In this document: positions 1 to 9,842 of the stretch, piece after piece | How positions within the stretch are numbered: position 1 is the first letter of the stretch | Layout: the number at the start of each line of letters is the position of its first letter | Origin: an uncultured bacterium | GTDB taxonomy: Bacteria > Actinomycetota > Coriobacteriia > Coriobacteriales > Coriobacteriaceae | DNA length: 39,352 nucleotides | Direction: 5' to 3' | NCBI GenBank assembly: GCA_905215755.1 | Contig: CAJMRE010000017.1 | Location: 1 to 39,352, forward strand | Made by a program: the position numbers and the translations under genes | Notes under the pieces: generated by a model | Told to the model about the DNA's origin: nothing | Database searches by the model: none | What the model saw: only the letters and a program-made list of their open reading frames with translations

Positions 1-2
1 TT

Positions 3-1208
3 TTGCGCTACGTCCAGATCAACACGCAGTCCGAGGATGCAAACTGCGACCAGGTGCCCTCGAGTACCGTTCAGTTTGACCTTGCCAACGTATTGGCGGA
101 GGAACTGCGCGGGCTTGGTGCGGAAGATGCCCACGTAACCGAACATGCCTATGTCTGCGCGCATATTCCCGCGAGCGCTGGCGCCGAGGACAAACCCGCC
201 CTGGGCCTAATTGCTCATCTCGACACCACCGAAGTTGCCCCGGGCGCCGGCGTGAAGCCGCACATTGTGCACTACGAGGGCGGCGACCTGGTCTGCGGCA
301 CGGTTGACGGCAAGCCCGTTGCCATGAGCACCGCCAAGCTTCCCGCCCTGAACGATCTCGTGGGTGAGGACCTGGTCTGCAGCGATGGCACCACGCTGCT
401 GGGCGCGGACGACAAGGCAGGCGTCGCCGAGATCATGTCACTTGTCGCGCGTATCGCTCAGGACCCCTCTCTGCCCCATCCCGCACTCGGCATTTGCTTC
501 TGCCCTGACGAGGAGATCGGCCACGGAGCCGAGCTGCTGGATATCGATACCTTTGGCTGCAAGTACGCCTACACGGTCGACGGCGGCCCCATCGGCGAGC
601 TGGAGTGGGAGTGCTTTAACGCCGCCGAGGCGACCGTCCGCTTTGAGGGCCAGTCCATCCACCCGGGCGACGCTAAGGGCCGTATGGTCAACGCAGGCAA
701 TCTGTTCTGCGACTTCAACGCGTTGCTCCCCTACGCGCAGCGCCCGGAGTATACGGAAGGCTACGAGGGCTTTTATCACCTTGAGGGTGTATCTGCGACC
801 GTCGATCACGCCACAGCGCGCTATATCGTCCGCGACCATGACGCCGCCAAGTTCCAGCAGAAACTCGACCTTATTGATGCCGCCGCCTCGATGCTCAACC
901 AGCGTCTGGGTGAGGAGCGCGTGACGGTCGAGATTAAGCAGCAGTATCGAAATATGGCCGAGATCGTTCGTGACTATCCCGAGCTTATTGATGTTGCCAA
1001 GGAAGCCTACCTTGCCTGCGGCGTTGAGCCCCAAGTGCTGCCGATTCGTGGCGGCACCGACGGCGCTCAGCTGTCGTTCCGCGGTCTGCCCTGCCCCAAC
1101 CTTTCCACCGGCGGCTATTGCTACCACGGCGTCAACGAGTTCGTCCCGGTCAGTTCGCTCGTCAAGATGACCGACGTGCTCCAGGAGCTCGTCGCCCGCT
1201 TCGCGTAA
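3..1208 (+). CDS. pepT: Peptidase T (tripeptide aminopeptidase), 5'-truncated
   Basis: M20B-family zinc aminopeptidase that removes the N-terminal residue of tripeptides in the cytoplasm. The reading frame is already open at the window edge; family members have about ten more residues before the RYVQINTQS segment, so the true start lies outside the window and the TTG at base 3 is not a start. Seen in order: HLDTTEVAPG (first metal-site His/Asp), LLGADDKAGVAEIM (bridging Asp), CPDEEIGHG (catalytic Glu pair), YTVDGGPIGELE, the dimerisation-type segment QSIHPGDAKGRMVNA, and a C-terminal IRGGTDGAQLSFRGLPCPN block with a final YHGVNEFV metal His. These are diagnostic of PepT rather than other M20 hydrolases. 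It is convergent with lytR and is followed by a strong terminator. Confidence 0.93.
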   Translation: MRYVQINTQSEDANCDQVPSSTVQFDLANVLAEELRGLGAEDAHVTEHAYVCAHIPASAGAEDKPALGLIAHLDTTEVAPGAGVKPHIVHYEGGDLVCGTVDGKPVAMSTAKLPALNDLVGEDLVCSDGTTLLGADDKAGVAEIMSLVARIAQDPSLPHPALGICFCPDEEIGHGAELLDIDTFGCKYAYTVDGGPIGELEWECFNAAEATVRFEGQSIHPGDAKGRMVNAGNLFCDFNALLPYAQRPEYTEGYEGFYHLEGVSATVDHATARYIVRDHDAAKFQQKLDLIDAAASMLNQRLGEERVTVEIKQQYRNMAEIVRDYPELIDVAKEAYLACGVEPQVLPIRGGTDGAQLSFRGLPCPNLSTGGYCYHGVNEFVPVSSLVKMTDVLQELVARFA

Positions 1209-1232
1209 AGAACTCGAACAATCCAGTTCAAT

Positions 1233-1273
1233 AAAATCGCCCCGTTCTCAAAACCGAGAACGAGGCGATTTTT
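1233..1273 (+). terminator. Intrinsic terminator of pepT
   Basis: Long inverted repeat 25 bases after the pepT stop: AAAATCGCC and CGTTCTC arms pair with GAGAACG and GGCGATTTTT around a short A/C loop, ending in a T run. The A run on the left arm gives the opposite strand a T run as well, so it could also stop transcripts coming from lytR. Confidence 0.9.
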
Positions 1274-1296
1274 GGTGCAAAGGGAGTAGTCAGCAT

Positions 1297-1461
1297 CGCA
1301 GGTTGAGCCAACGTCAGCGAGCGACGTTCAGAGCGAACAAGTTGGCATGAAAAAGGCAAGGCATAGACCTTCTGGTCATGCCTTGCCTTTTGAATGACAA
1401 ATTGTCGCTCTGGGCGGCGCGCAGCGTCGAGCCGTTACGCGGTTTGGTAAAACCGCGTAAC
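1297..1461. repeat. Nested-hairpin intergenic element, copy 1 (after lytR)
   Basis: First of three related elements in the window; the others are at 16843-17042 and 33946-34074. It sits directly after the lytR stop (minus strand). Central stem: 1351-1364 pairs with 1378-1391 (AAAAGGCAAGGCAT type), capped by GACC-TTCT-GGTC (1366-1377). Outer stem: CAGAGCGA-CAA at 1329-1340 pairs with TTGTCGCTCTG at 1402-1412. A separate hairpin, 1434-1445 with 1450-1461 and a GGTA loop, touches the lytR stop codon. Left edge CGCAGGTTGAGC is shared with copy 2; the right motif GCGCAGCGTCG is shared with the other copies. T runs follow the central stem on both strands, so it may double as a bidirectional terminator. 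Confidence 0.85.
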
Positions 1462-2693
1462 TAGTAGTTGGCTTCGTAGCCGTTGCCGTCGCCGGTGGGC
1501 TCTTCGTAGTAGTCCGAATCGCTCGAATCGCCTGAGTCATCGGAATCGTCAGAGCTGACCGATGAAGTTGCGGTACCGTTTGCGTAGTCGTCAGACGTGT
1601 TGTTGTTCAGGTCGCCGATCGTAGAACTGGAACCGTCGGAAAGACCCATGGTGTTGGGACCCTTGGGATCCTTGCCGGCATCGACGCGCTCCATCATTTC
1701 CTTGAGCTCGTCCTCGTAGACAAAGACGTAGCTCACACCGTCGATCATAGTGCTGTCGTCGGCGTACGAAGGCAGGTTGGCCGAGTAGATGCCCTCGACA
1801 TCCATGCCGCGCATGGCATTGACCGTGGACACGATATCCTGAACGCTCATATCGGTTACGAGCATATCGGACAGCGAATTAACCAGGCCAAAGATCTTCG
1901 TGGCATCGAAGTTATTGAGAATCTGGTTGGCAAGGGCGCCAAGCACCTGACGCTGATGGCGCATGCGCGTGTAATCGCCGTCGGCATAGGTGTAGCGGCA
2001 GCGGGCATAGGTAAGAGCGGTAGCGCCGTCCATATGCTGCTGGCCAGCGGTAATCTTAATATCCAGGTGCTCGGGGTCGTCAACATCATCGGTTGCGTTA
2101 ATGTCGATACCGCCAACCGAATCAATCAGCGCCTGCATACCGTCGAAGCTGACCTCGGCATAGTGAGAAATCTGCACGCCGCACAGCTCGTTGACCGCCT
2201 GGACCATGGCCCCGGCGCCGCCAACGGTGTGGCAGGCGTTGATCTTCATGGTCTCGCCCTTGTACACGACCTTGGTGTCGCGCGGAACGGAAATGAGCGT
2301 CGCCAGCTTTTGCGTGGGGTCGATGCGTGCCAGGATAATCGAGTCGGCACGATACGTATCCTCGCCCGGACGACCGTCGGTACCAAGAAGCAACACGTAG
2401 AACGGATCTTTTGCCTCATTGGTATCGACCAGAATCTGGCGCAGGTTGTTGGTAATGACATTGGAGTCGCCAAGCTTGCCCATGATAGTGGCAAACCACA
2501 GACCCGCAGCAGTCGTGGCGCTCAGCAGCACGCCGAGTACGGCGATGAGAGCTACGCGGCGAACCGTGCGGCCGCGACGGCGCTGACGGGCGCGCTCGGA
2601 ATAGCGTGCGACATTGTCGCGGCTGTAGATCTTGGCCTGCGCACCAGTCGAGGGTCTTCGGGTGTTATCCGCTAGGGGTTTCTTGTTAAACAT
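1461..2693 (-). CDS. lytR: LytR-CpsA-Psr family cell-wall polymer ligase
   Basis: Membrane-anchored LCP protein, a family that transfers undecaprenyl-linked wall polymers (teichoic-acid-like or capsular) onto peptidoglycan outside the membrane. 410 aa from the ATG at 2693; a TTG two codons upstream is possible but has poor ribosome-site spacing. Seen: a basic cytoplasmic N-terminus, one membrane segment at about residues 45-70, then the LCP domain beginning FYVLLLGTDGRPGEDTYRADSI, with the SVPRDT arginine, a YARCRY segment and the TRMRHQRQ arginine cluster that bind the polyprenyl pyrophosphate in known members. The C-terminal ~60 residues are a low-complexity Ser/Asp-rich acidic tail. It starts 12 bases after murA, so the two are probably co-transcribed. 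The exact polymer is not deducible. Confidence 0.92.
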   Translation of the reverse strand: MFNKKPLADNTRRPSTGAQAKIYSRDNVARYSERARQRRRGRTVRRVALIAVLGVLLSATTAAGLWFATIMGKLGDSNVITNNLRQILVDTNEAKDPFYVLLLGTDGRPGEDTYRADSIILARIDPTQKLATLISVPRDTKVVYKGETMKINACHTVGGAGAMVQAVNELCGVQISHYAEVSFDGMQALIDSVGGIDINATDDVDDPEHLDIKITAGQQHMDGATALTYARCRYTYADGDYTRMRHQRQVLGALANQILNNFDATKIFGLVNSLSDMLVTDMSVQDIVSTVNAMRGMDVEGIYSANLPSYADDSTMIDGVSYVFVYEDELKEMMERVDAGKDPKGPNTMGLSDGSSSTIGDLNNNTSDDYANGTATSSVSSDDSDDSGDSSDSDYYEEPTGDGNGYEANY

Positions 2694-2705
2694 AGGCAAC
2701 CTGCA

Positions 2706-3989
2706 TTAGTAGATGACGGGATCGGGAACGGTGGCATGTTCGACATGCGCGCCAATCGCCTGCAGCTTTTCGACAAACTGCTCGTAGCCACGTTTGATGT
2801 GATGGATGGCCGAGACCTCGGTAACGCCATCGGCGATAAGACCGGCAACCACAAGCGCTGCGCCGCCACGCAGGTCGGGCGAGGTGACCTGTGCGCCCGA
2901 GAAGCCCTTGACGCCGTGAATCATGGCGTGATGGCTCTCGATACGAATATCGGCACCCATACGCACGAGCTCGGAGGCGAACATAAAGCGGTTCTCGAAG
3001 ATGTTCTCGGTAATTACGGAGCTTCCGTCGGCAAGGGCCGAAAGCACCATGATCTGCGCCTGCATGTCGGTCGGGAAACCCGGGAACGGAAGCGTCTGGA
3101 TATCGACCGGCCTGATGCGCTCGACGCGATTGACGTGGACGCCGTTCTCGATACGCTCGCACTCGATGCCCATAAGTTCCATCTTTTTGAGCACCATTCC
3201 CAGGTGGATGGGGCAGAAGCCCGTAACATCGACGCCGCGCTCATCGGCCATGAGGGCGCCGGCGACGATAAAGGTGCCGGCCTCGATGCGGTCACCCACC
3301 ACGCAATGGGTAACGGGATGCAGCTCCTCCACGCCCTCGATGGTCACGACGGGCGTGCCTGCGCCGACGATCTTGGCACCCATCTCGTTGAGCATGTTGG
3401 CAAGGTCGACGATCTCGGGCTCGCGGGCAGCGTTGTCGATAACCGTGGTGCCCTGTGCGCGCACGGCAGCCATGATGAGGTTCTCGGTGGCGCCCACGCT
3501 CGCGAATTCGAGCGTGACGGTGGTGCCGTGCAGACCCTGGGGAGCGCTGGCGTTGATGTAGCCGTGGGCGGTGTCGAACTCGACGCCCAGAGCCTCGAGA
3601 CCCAAGATATGCATATCGATCTTGCGAGCGCCCAGGTTGCAGCCGCCCGGCATGGCGATCTTGGCGCGATGGAAACGACCCAGCAGGGGGCCCATCACGG
3701 CCGTAGAGGCGCGCATCTTGGCGACAAGCTCGTAGGGAGCCTCCCAGGAATCAACCTGGGAGGTATCGATTTCGAGCGTGTGCTCATCGAGAACTTCAAT
3801 CGTGGCGCCCATGCCCTTGAGCACCTTGCCCATCACGTGGACATCGGAAATATCGGGCACGTTCTGCAGCGTCGTCTTGCCCGGCGCCAGAAGCGTTGCC
3901 GCCATGAGTTTGAGCGCGGAGTTCTTGGCACCCGAGACGGGCACGGAGCCTCCGATGGCGTGGCCACCCTCAACGCGGATAATATCCAA
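2706..3989 (-). CDS. murA: UDP-N-acetylglucosamine 1-carboxyvinyltransferase MurA
   Basis: Catalyses the first committed step of peptidoglycan synthesis, adding enolpyruvate from PEP to UDP-GlcNAc in the cytoplasm. 427 aa, the usual family length. Seen: SGAKNSALKLMAA with Lys22 near the N-terminus, and the catalytic-loop Cys117 in MPGGCNLGARKID, the residue that fosfomycin alkylates; having Cys rather than Asp implies a fosfomycin-sensitive type unless other factors act. The start is a TTG at 3989, supported by GAAAGGG seven bases upstream; no in-frame ATG fits better. It follows the atp operon, but a strong hairpin with a T run ends just before its ribosome site (see 4003-4041), so its expression may depend on read-through or processing. 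Confidence 0.96.
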   Translation of the reverse strand: MDIIRVEGGHAIGGSVPVSGAKNSALKLMAATLLAPGKTTLQNVPDISDVHVMGKVLKGMGATIEVLDEHTLEIDTSQVDSWEAPYELVAKMRASTAVMGPLLGRFHRAKIAMPGGCNLGARKIDMHILGLEALGVEFDTAHGYINASAPQGLHGTTVTLEFASVGATENLIMAAVRAQGTTVIDNAAREPEIVDLANMLNEMGAKIVGAGTPVVTIEGVEELHPVTHCVVGDRIEAGTFIVAGALMADERGVDVTGFCPIHLGMVLKKMELMGIECERIENGVHVNRVERIRPVDIQTLPFPGFPTDMQAQIMVLSALADGSSVITENIFENRFMFASELVRMGADIRIESHHAMIHGVKGFSGAQVTSPDLRGGAALVVAGLIADGVTEVSAIHHIKRGYEQFVEKLQAIGAHVEHATVPDPVIY

Positions 3990-4002
3990 GGTCTACCCTT
4001 TC

Positions 4003-4041
4003 AAAAAGCATGCCCGGGGTGGCTGGGCCATCCCGGGCATG
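4003..4041 (-). terminator. Terminator/attenuator between atpC and murA
   Basis: A perfect 10-bp stem (CATGCCCGGG at 4009-4018, partner at 4032-4041) with a 13-base loop is followed on the minus strand by CTTTTTG. It ends the ATP synthase operon. The T run is directly followed by AAAGGG, the murA ribosome site, leaving no room for a promoter after the hairpin. Confidence 0.85.
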
Positions 4042-4077
4042 ATGTGTTCGCAAATGGTCGAACGCTAAATCGTTTGA

Positions 4078-4470
4078 CTATTGGGCAAGCTTGAGCTTAC
4101 ACCATGCGATTTCATTATAGAGGTAGGCGCGGCGTGCATCATCCTCCGACAAATTACCCAGCTTCTCTTCAAAACCTTGAATATCAGCTTTAACCTTGTC
4201 GGCATCGACGGTCGCCAAATCGCAAGCGCGCTCGGCGAGAACGGTCACGACATCTTCCGCAACCTGGGCATAGCCGCCGGCCACGGCAAACGTGTGGTCG
4301 ACAGTGCCCATGGCCTTATCGGAAACGCGAACGTAACCGCGGTCGATCGTGCAGATTTCGCTGGAGTGAGCAGGCAGAACGCCAAACTCGCCATCCGTAG
4401 ACGGAATCGACACAAACGCAGCGTCACCCTCATAGGCGAGGCTCACGGGGCACACGATGCGGATACGCAT
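4078..4470 (-). CDS. atpC: ATP synthase F1 epsilon subunit
   Basis: Central-stalk subunit that couples F1 to the c-ring and can inhibit ATP hydrolysis. 130 aa, typical. Seen: the N-terminal beta-sandwich signature (VSIPSTDGEFGVLPAHS), then RGYVRVSD and AVAGGYAQVAEDVVTVLAERA, followed by a C-terminal helical hairpin. The ATG at 4470 lies 3 bases after the atpD stop, so translation is coupled. Last gene of the atp operon, closed by the hairpin at 4003-4041. Confidence 0.95.
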   Translation of the reverse strand: MRIRIVCPVSLAYEGDAAFVSIPSTDGEFGVLPAHSSEICTIDRGYVRVSDKAMGTVDHTFAVAGGYAQVAEDVVTVLAERACDLATVDADKVKADIQGFEEKLGNLSEDDARRAYLYNEIAWCKLKLAQ

Positions 4471-4473
4471 AAC

Positions 4474-5927
<1,454 letters not shown>

Positions 5928-5928
<1 letters not shown>

Positions 5929-6836
5929 TACTGTTCCTCCAATGCTGAGGCTCCGCCGACGATCTCGTTAATCTCGGTCGTGATCGAAGCCTGGCGCACG
6001 CGACTATACGTGCGGGTAAGGGTCGAGATGATCGCGGTGGCATTTTCCGTCGCGGAGTGCATGGCCTTGCGGCGTGCACCCTGCTCAGCAGCCGCCGAAT
6101 CGATCAGGGCCTGGTAGATGACCGTCAGGATATAAGACGGCACAAGCTTGCCGAGAACATGCTCGGGAGAGGGCACGAACTCGAACGTGGACGAGATGCG
6201 CTTAGGGGCGTCGGTCTCGTTCTTACGCGGACCGTGGGCCATAGCGATCATCTCGGGGTCGAGCGGCAACAGATGCTCGACGCGAAGCTCCTGATCCACG
6301 CGGTTCTTAGCGTGGTGGTAGACAAGCTCGACACGGTCAAGCTCACCGGCACGATACGCATCGCAGATATGAGAGGAGATCATGCGGGCCTGATTGAAAT
6401 TGGGCTCAGAGGAGTTGCCCTCAAAGTGCATGACGACGTTTGCGCGGTCACGGAAATACGTGGCCGGCTTACGCCCGCACGCGATGATCTCGCACTCGAT
6501 GCCGTCGTTCGCCCAAGAAGCGACGAGCTTTTCGGCCGTGCGCTCCACCGTCGTATTGAAACCGCCGGCAAGGCCGCGGTCCGAGGCAATAACGACAATC
6601 AGGCCATGCTTGACGCTCTCATGCTTCTGCAGCATGGGATCGGTGCCCGAGCAGGAGGCGTCGCCGGCGACCGTCAACATGACGTCGGTCAGCGCCTCCT
6701 TATAGGGCTCAGCCTGCTTGGAGCGATCGAGAGCACGACGGATCTTGGCCGTAGAGACCATCTCCATCGTGCGCGTGATCTGCTTGGTCGTGGTAACCGA
6801 GGAGATTCGCTTCTTAATGTCGCGAAGGTTGGCCAT
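5928..6836 (-). CDS. atpG: ATP synthase F1 gamma subunit
   Basis: Rotating central shaft of F1. 302 aa, within family range. Seen: the N-terminal MANLRDIKKRISSVTTTKQITRTMEMVSTAKIRRA helix, the internal ASDRGLAGGFNTTV motif, and the C-terminal SENATAIISTLTRTYSRVRQASITTEINEIVGGASAL helix that enters the alpha3-beta3 ring. Five bases separate it from atpA and it overlaps the start of atpD by one base. Confidence 0.97.
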
Positions 6837-6841
6837 GGGGC

Positions 6842-8440
6842 TTAGTTCTCCTCTGATCCAGTCGTATCGGCATGGTGCTTGGCCATGAACTGCTGCTTGA
6901 AGTCACCGATGACACGCAAGAGCTCGGCCTTGGTGTCGTCGTCGATCTTCTTGGCGCGAACCTTGTCGAGCAGCGAGCCAAAGCCATTGTCCATGTACTC
7001 GATGAGCTCGGCACGGAAAGGCAGCACGTCGGCGATCTCCAGGTCATCCAGGAAGCCCTCGTTGCCGGCGAACAGCGTAACGATCTGCTCGCCAACCTCA
7101 AACGGCTTGTAGCGCGGCTGCTTAAGGAGCTCGGTCATGCGAGCGCCGTGGGTAAGCTGCTTCTGCGTAGCCTCGTCGAGGTCGGAGCCGAACTGCGTAA
7201 AGCCGGCGAGCTCCTGGTACGAAGCGAGGTCCAGACGGAGGTTGCCGGCGACCTGCTTCATGGCCTTGGTCTGAGCGTCGCCACCGACGCGGGACACGGA
7301 GATGCCCACGTCGACTGCCGGGCGCTGACCCTGGAAGAAGAGCTCGGACTGCAGGTAGATCTGACCATCGGTAATGGAAATGACGTTGGTCGGAATGTAG
7401 GCCGAGACGTCGCCGTCCTGGGTCTCGATGATCGGCAGGGCCGTCATGGAGCCGTAACCGTTCTTCTTGGACATCTTGACGGCACGCTCGAGCAGACGAG
7501 AGTGCAGGTAGAAGATGTCGCCAGGATAGGCCTCGCGTCCGGGCGGACGATGCAGCGTCAACGACATCTGACGGTAGGCCACGGCCTGCTTGGACAGGTC
7601 GTCGTAGATGACGAGCACGTGGCCGCCGGGGTTGGTCTCGCTGGCTGGCTTACCGTCCTCGCCGTTGTACATGAAGAACTCGCCGATAGCGGCACCGGCC
7701 ATAGGCGCGATGTACTGCATAGGGGCGGAATCGGCAGCGGTTGCCGAAACGATGATGGTGTAGTCGAGCGCACCGTGCTGGGCGAGGGTCTCACGGATGT
7801 TGGCAACCGTGGAAGCCTTCTGGCCGATGGCGACATAGATGCAGACCATGCCCTTGCCGCGCTGATTGAGGATAGCGTCGATGGCAATGGCGGTCTTACC
7901 GGTCTTACGGTCGCCGATGATGAGCTCACGCTGACCACGGCCGATAGGCACCATGGAGTCGATGGCCAACAGACCGGTCTGAACCGGCTCGCACACCGGG
8001 GTACGGTCGATGACGCCGGGGGCCTTAAACTCGATAGGACGACGGTGCGTGGCGACAATGTCACCCAAACCGTCGATAGGCTGGCCGAGCGGATTGACGA
8101 CGCGGCCGAGCATGGCACGGCTCACGGGGATATCCATAATGCGGCCAGTGGTGCGGCACTCATCGCCTTCCTTGATGGAGTCGACGGCACCAAACAGAAC
8201 GGCGCCGACCTCGTCACGGTCAAGGTTCTGGGCAAGGCCGAAGACGGTCTCACCGGTATCGGAGCTCTTGAACTCCAGAAGCTCGCCTGCCATGGCGCTC
8301 TTGAGGCCGGTGACGCGCGCGATGCCGTCGCCTACCTCGTCGACCGTTGAAACCTCATGCGTATCGACCGTCGCGGAGAGGCTCGTGAGCTGCTCCTGCA
8401 GTTTCTTGGCGATATCCTGGGCATTGAGGGTTTCGGACAT
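6842..8440 (-). CDS. atpA: ATP synthase F1 alpha subunit
   Basis: Non-catalytic nucleotide-binding subunit of the F1 head. 532 aa; the C-terminus is slightly longer than typical and ends in a polar tail. Seen: beta-barrel domain VGDGIARVTGLKSAMAGE, Walker A GDRKTGKT at residues 176-183, the YVAIGQK and VIYDDLSKQAVAYRQMSL segments, the PPGREAYPGDIFYLHSRLLERA block, and the signature ISVSRVGGDAQTKAMKQVAG. The ATG overlaps the atpH stop by one base. Confidence 0.98.
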   Translation of the reverse strand: MSETLNAQDIAKKLQEQLTSLSATVDTHEVSTVDEVGDGIARVTGLKSAMAGELLEFKSSDTGETVFGLAQNLDRDEVGAVLFGAVDSIKEGDECRTTGRIMDIPVSRAMLGRVVNPLGQPIDGLGDIVATHRRPIEFKAPGVIDRTPVCEPVQTGLLAIDSMVPIGRGQRELIIGDRKTGKTAIAIDAILNQRGKGMVCIYVAIGQKASTVANIRETLAQHGALDYTIIVSATAADSAPMQYIAPMAGAAIGEFFMYNGEDGKPASETNPGGHVLVIYDDLSKQAVAYRQMSLTLHRPPGREAYPGDIFYLHSRLLERAVKMSKKNGYGSMTALPIIETQDGDVSAYIPTNVISITDGQIYLQSELFFQGQRPAVDVGISVSRVGGDAQTKAMKQVAGNLRLDLASYQELAGFTQFGSDLDEATQKQLTHGARMTELLKQPRYKPFEVGEQIVTLFAGNEGFLDDLEIADVLPFRAELIEYMDNGFGSLLDKVRAKKIDDDTKAELLRVIGDFKQQFMAKHHADTTGSEEN

Positions 8441-8916
8441 TAGGCTTCACCTCCGTACGAATTAGCAGAGTTTGCGAGGGTCTCCTGCGCAACGCGCAGC
8501 TGCGTCTTGACGGAAATGTCACGACGCTCGCCGCGGGCCTCGAGCACCAGGCCGCCCACGATAGACGGGTCGACCTGCTCGATAAGGAATACCTTGCGAC
8601 CGAAGTCCTGCTCGCATTTCTTAGTGATGGTTTGACGCAGCTCGTCGTCGAGCGGGATCGCCGTGGTGACGGTCACGCCCACTACATCCTCGTCTTCCTC
8701 GGCAACATACTTAAAGGCAGCTGCCACCTTGGGAAGAAGGTCGAGCTGGTCGCGCTTGGACATGGTGTCGAGCACGGCGATGATCTCGGGGCTGGCAGAA
8801 GCCAGGCGCTCGATCATCTCGAGGTCCTCGAACACATGGTTCTCGGCCTTGGCGGCTTCCAGAAGGGAGCGCGCGTAGGTCTCGAGCACCTTGTCCTGAT
8901 AGCGGCTAGTCGGCAT
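8440..8916 (-). CDS. atpH: ATP synthase F1 delta subunit (OSCP)
   Basis: Peripheral-stalk connector on top of F1. 158 aa; family members are usually near 175-180 aa, so this is slightly short. Seen: an N-terminal helical domain beginning YQDKVLETYARSLLEAA and a C-terminal part with the conserved DPSIVGGLVLEARGERRDISVKTQL stretch. It overlaps atpF by 11 bases and atpA by one base. Confidence 0.92.
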   Translation of the reverse strand: MPTSRYQDKVLETYARSLLEAAKAENHVFEDLEMIERLASASPEIIAVLDTMSKRDQLDLLPKVAAAFKYVAEEDEDVVGVTVTTAIPLDDELRQTITKKCEQDFGRKVFLIEQVDPSIVGGLVLEARGERRDISVKTQLRVAQETLANSANSYGGEA

Positions 8917-9508
8917 TCAGGCTACCTGCTTCCTGGATGTAGCGCTCGATGAGCTTCTTCTGCTCGGCATCGTCCTCGAGTGCCTCGCCCACGATCTTGG
9001 TGGCGACGGCAACGGACAGGTCGGCGATGGAGCTCGCGGCACCGGCGTAAATGGACTTGCGCTCGTCCTCGACGGTCGTATGGGCCTTGGCGATGATCTC
9101 CTCGGCCTCCTTGTGAGCAGCCTCGATGATACGGGCGCGCTCGGACTCGGCGTCCTTACGGGCCTCGAGAACGATGTCGGCAGCCTGACGACGGGCGTCG
9201 GTGACGATCGAGTCGGACTCAGCGCGCTTGGCGATGGCCTCCTGCTTGGTCTTCTCGGCCTCGTCGAGGCTCTCCTCGATCTTCTTGCCGCGCTCCTCCA
9301 TGGTCTTCATGATGCCCGGCAGGGCGACCTTGGCCAGCACGATCCAGATAATCAGGAAGGCGATAAGCGCCGGGATGAACTCCGCCATCTTAGGGATGAG
9401 GATGTCCGCACCGGCAGCGCCGTCCTCGGCGAACGCGGAAACCGGCATGAGCAGCGCGGCCGCGGACGCGGAGAGTGCGATCGCGCTCTTCTGGGATGAA
9501 AGATTCAT
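8906..9508 (-). CDS. atpF: ATP synthase F0 b subunit with N-terminal signal-like segment
   Basis: Peripheral-stalk subunit, one membrane helix plus a long coiled coil that grips delta. 200 aa, longer than the common ~160. Seen: the membrane helix near residues 48-68 (PALIAFLIIWIVLAKVALPGI) followed by a charged Ala/Glu/Lys-rich helix to the C-terminus. Unusually, residues 1-28 (MNLSSQKSAIALSASAAALL then MPVSAFAED) look like a Sec signal peptide with an AFA cleavage site, which would leave a mature b subunit with its N-terminus outside. That fits the normal topology but is absent from classical b subunits. Confidence is high for b and moderate for signal cleavage. Confidence 0.93.
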   Translation of the reverse strand: MNLSSQKSAIALSASAAALLMPVSAFAEDGAAGADILIPKMAEFIPALIAFLIIWIVLAKVALPGIMKTMEERGKKIEESLDEAEKTKQEAIAKRAESDSIVTDARRQAADIVLEARKDAESERARIIEAAHKEAEEIIAKAHTTVEDERKSIYAGAASSIADLSVAVATKIVGEALEDDAEQKKLIERYIQEAGSLNAD

Positions 9509-9523
9509 ACTTGACGCTCCGTG

Positions 9524-9718
9524 CTATTTAACGATCAGCGCGACAACGAAGCCGATCAGAGCCAGAGCCTCGCCGAAGGCGGAGCCCATGATGAAGACGG
9601 TGAACACGCGGCCCTGGACCTCAGGCTGACGGGCCATAGCACCCGTAGCACCCAGAGCAGACAGGCCGATAGCAAGACCAGCGCCGATAACACCGAGACC
9701 GTAACCGATAACTCCCAC
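9524..9718 (-). CDS. atpE: ATP synthase F0 c subunit (proton type)
   Basis: Proteolipid of the rotor ring; two membrane helices joined by the conserved ARQPE loop. 64 aa, a little shorter than usual. Ion-binding Glu50 lies in GSAFGEALALIGFVVA. Residues that mark sodium-type rings (Gln in helix 1 and Ser/Thr after the Glu) are Ile and Ala here, so proton coupling is inferred. The start is a GTG with a very strong AAAGGAGGA ribosome site four bases upstream, in keeping with the high c-subunit copy number. A small hairpin (9735-9740 with 9749-9754) precedes the ribosome site. Confidence 0.95.
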   Translation of the reverse strand: MGVIGYGLGVIGAGLAIGLSALGATGAMARQPEVQGRVFTVFIMGSAFGEALALIGFVVALIVK

Positions 9719-9734
9719 GATTCCTCCTTTGTCG

Positions 9735-9754
9735 TGCGTGTCTTATTTCACGCA
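9735..9754 (-). promoter_or_regulatory. Small hairpin before the atpE ribosome site
   Basis: TGCGTG at 9735-9740 pairs with CACGCA at 9749-9754, placing a short stem just upstream of the AAAGGAGGA ribosome site in the 124-base atpB-atpE gap. It could keep the atpE leader open or stabilise a processed mRNA end; function is inferred only. Confidence 0.4.
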
Positions 9755-9842
9755 GGATAACCTTTTTATAACTGCCGGGCTCCATGGGTACGGGCACCGG
9801 CGGTTTAACGAATTGCCTTACCTTTAAGGCACGAACGGAAGA

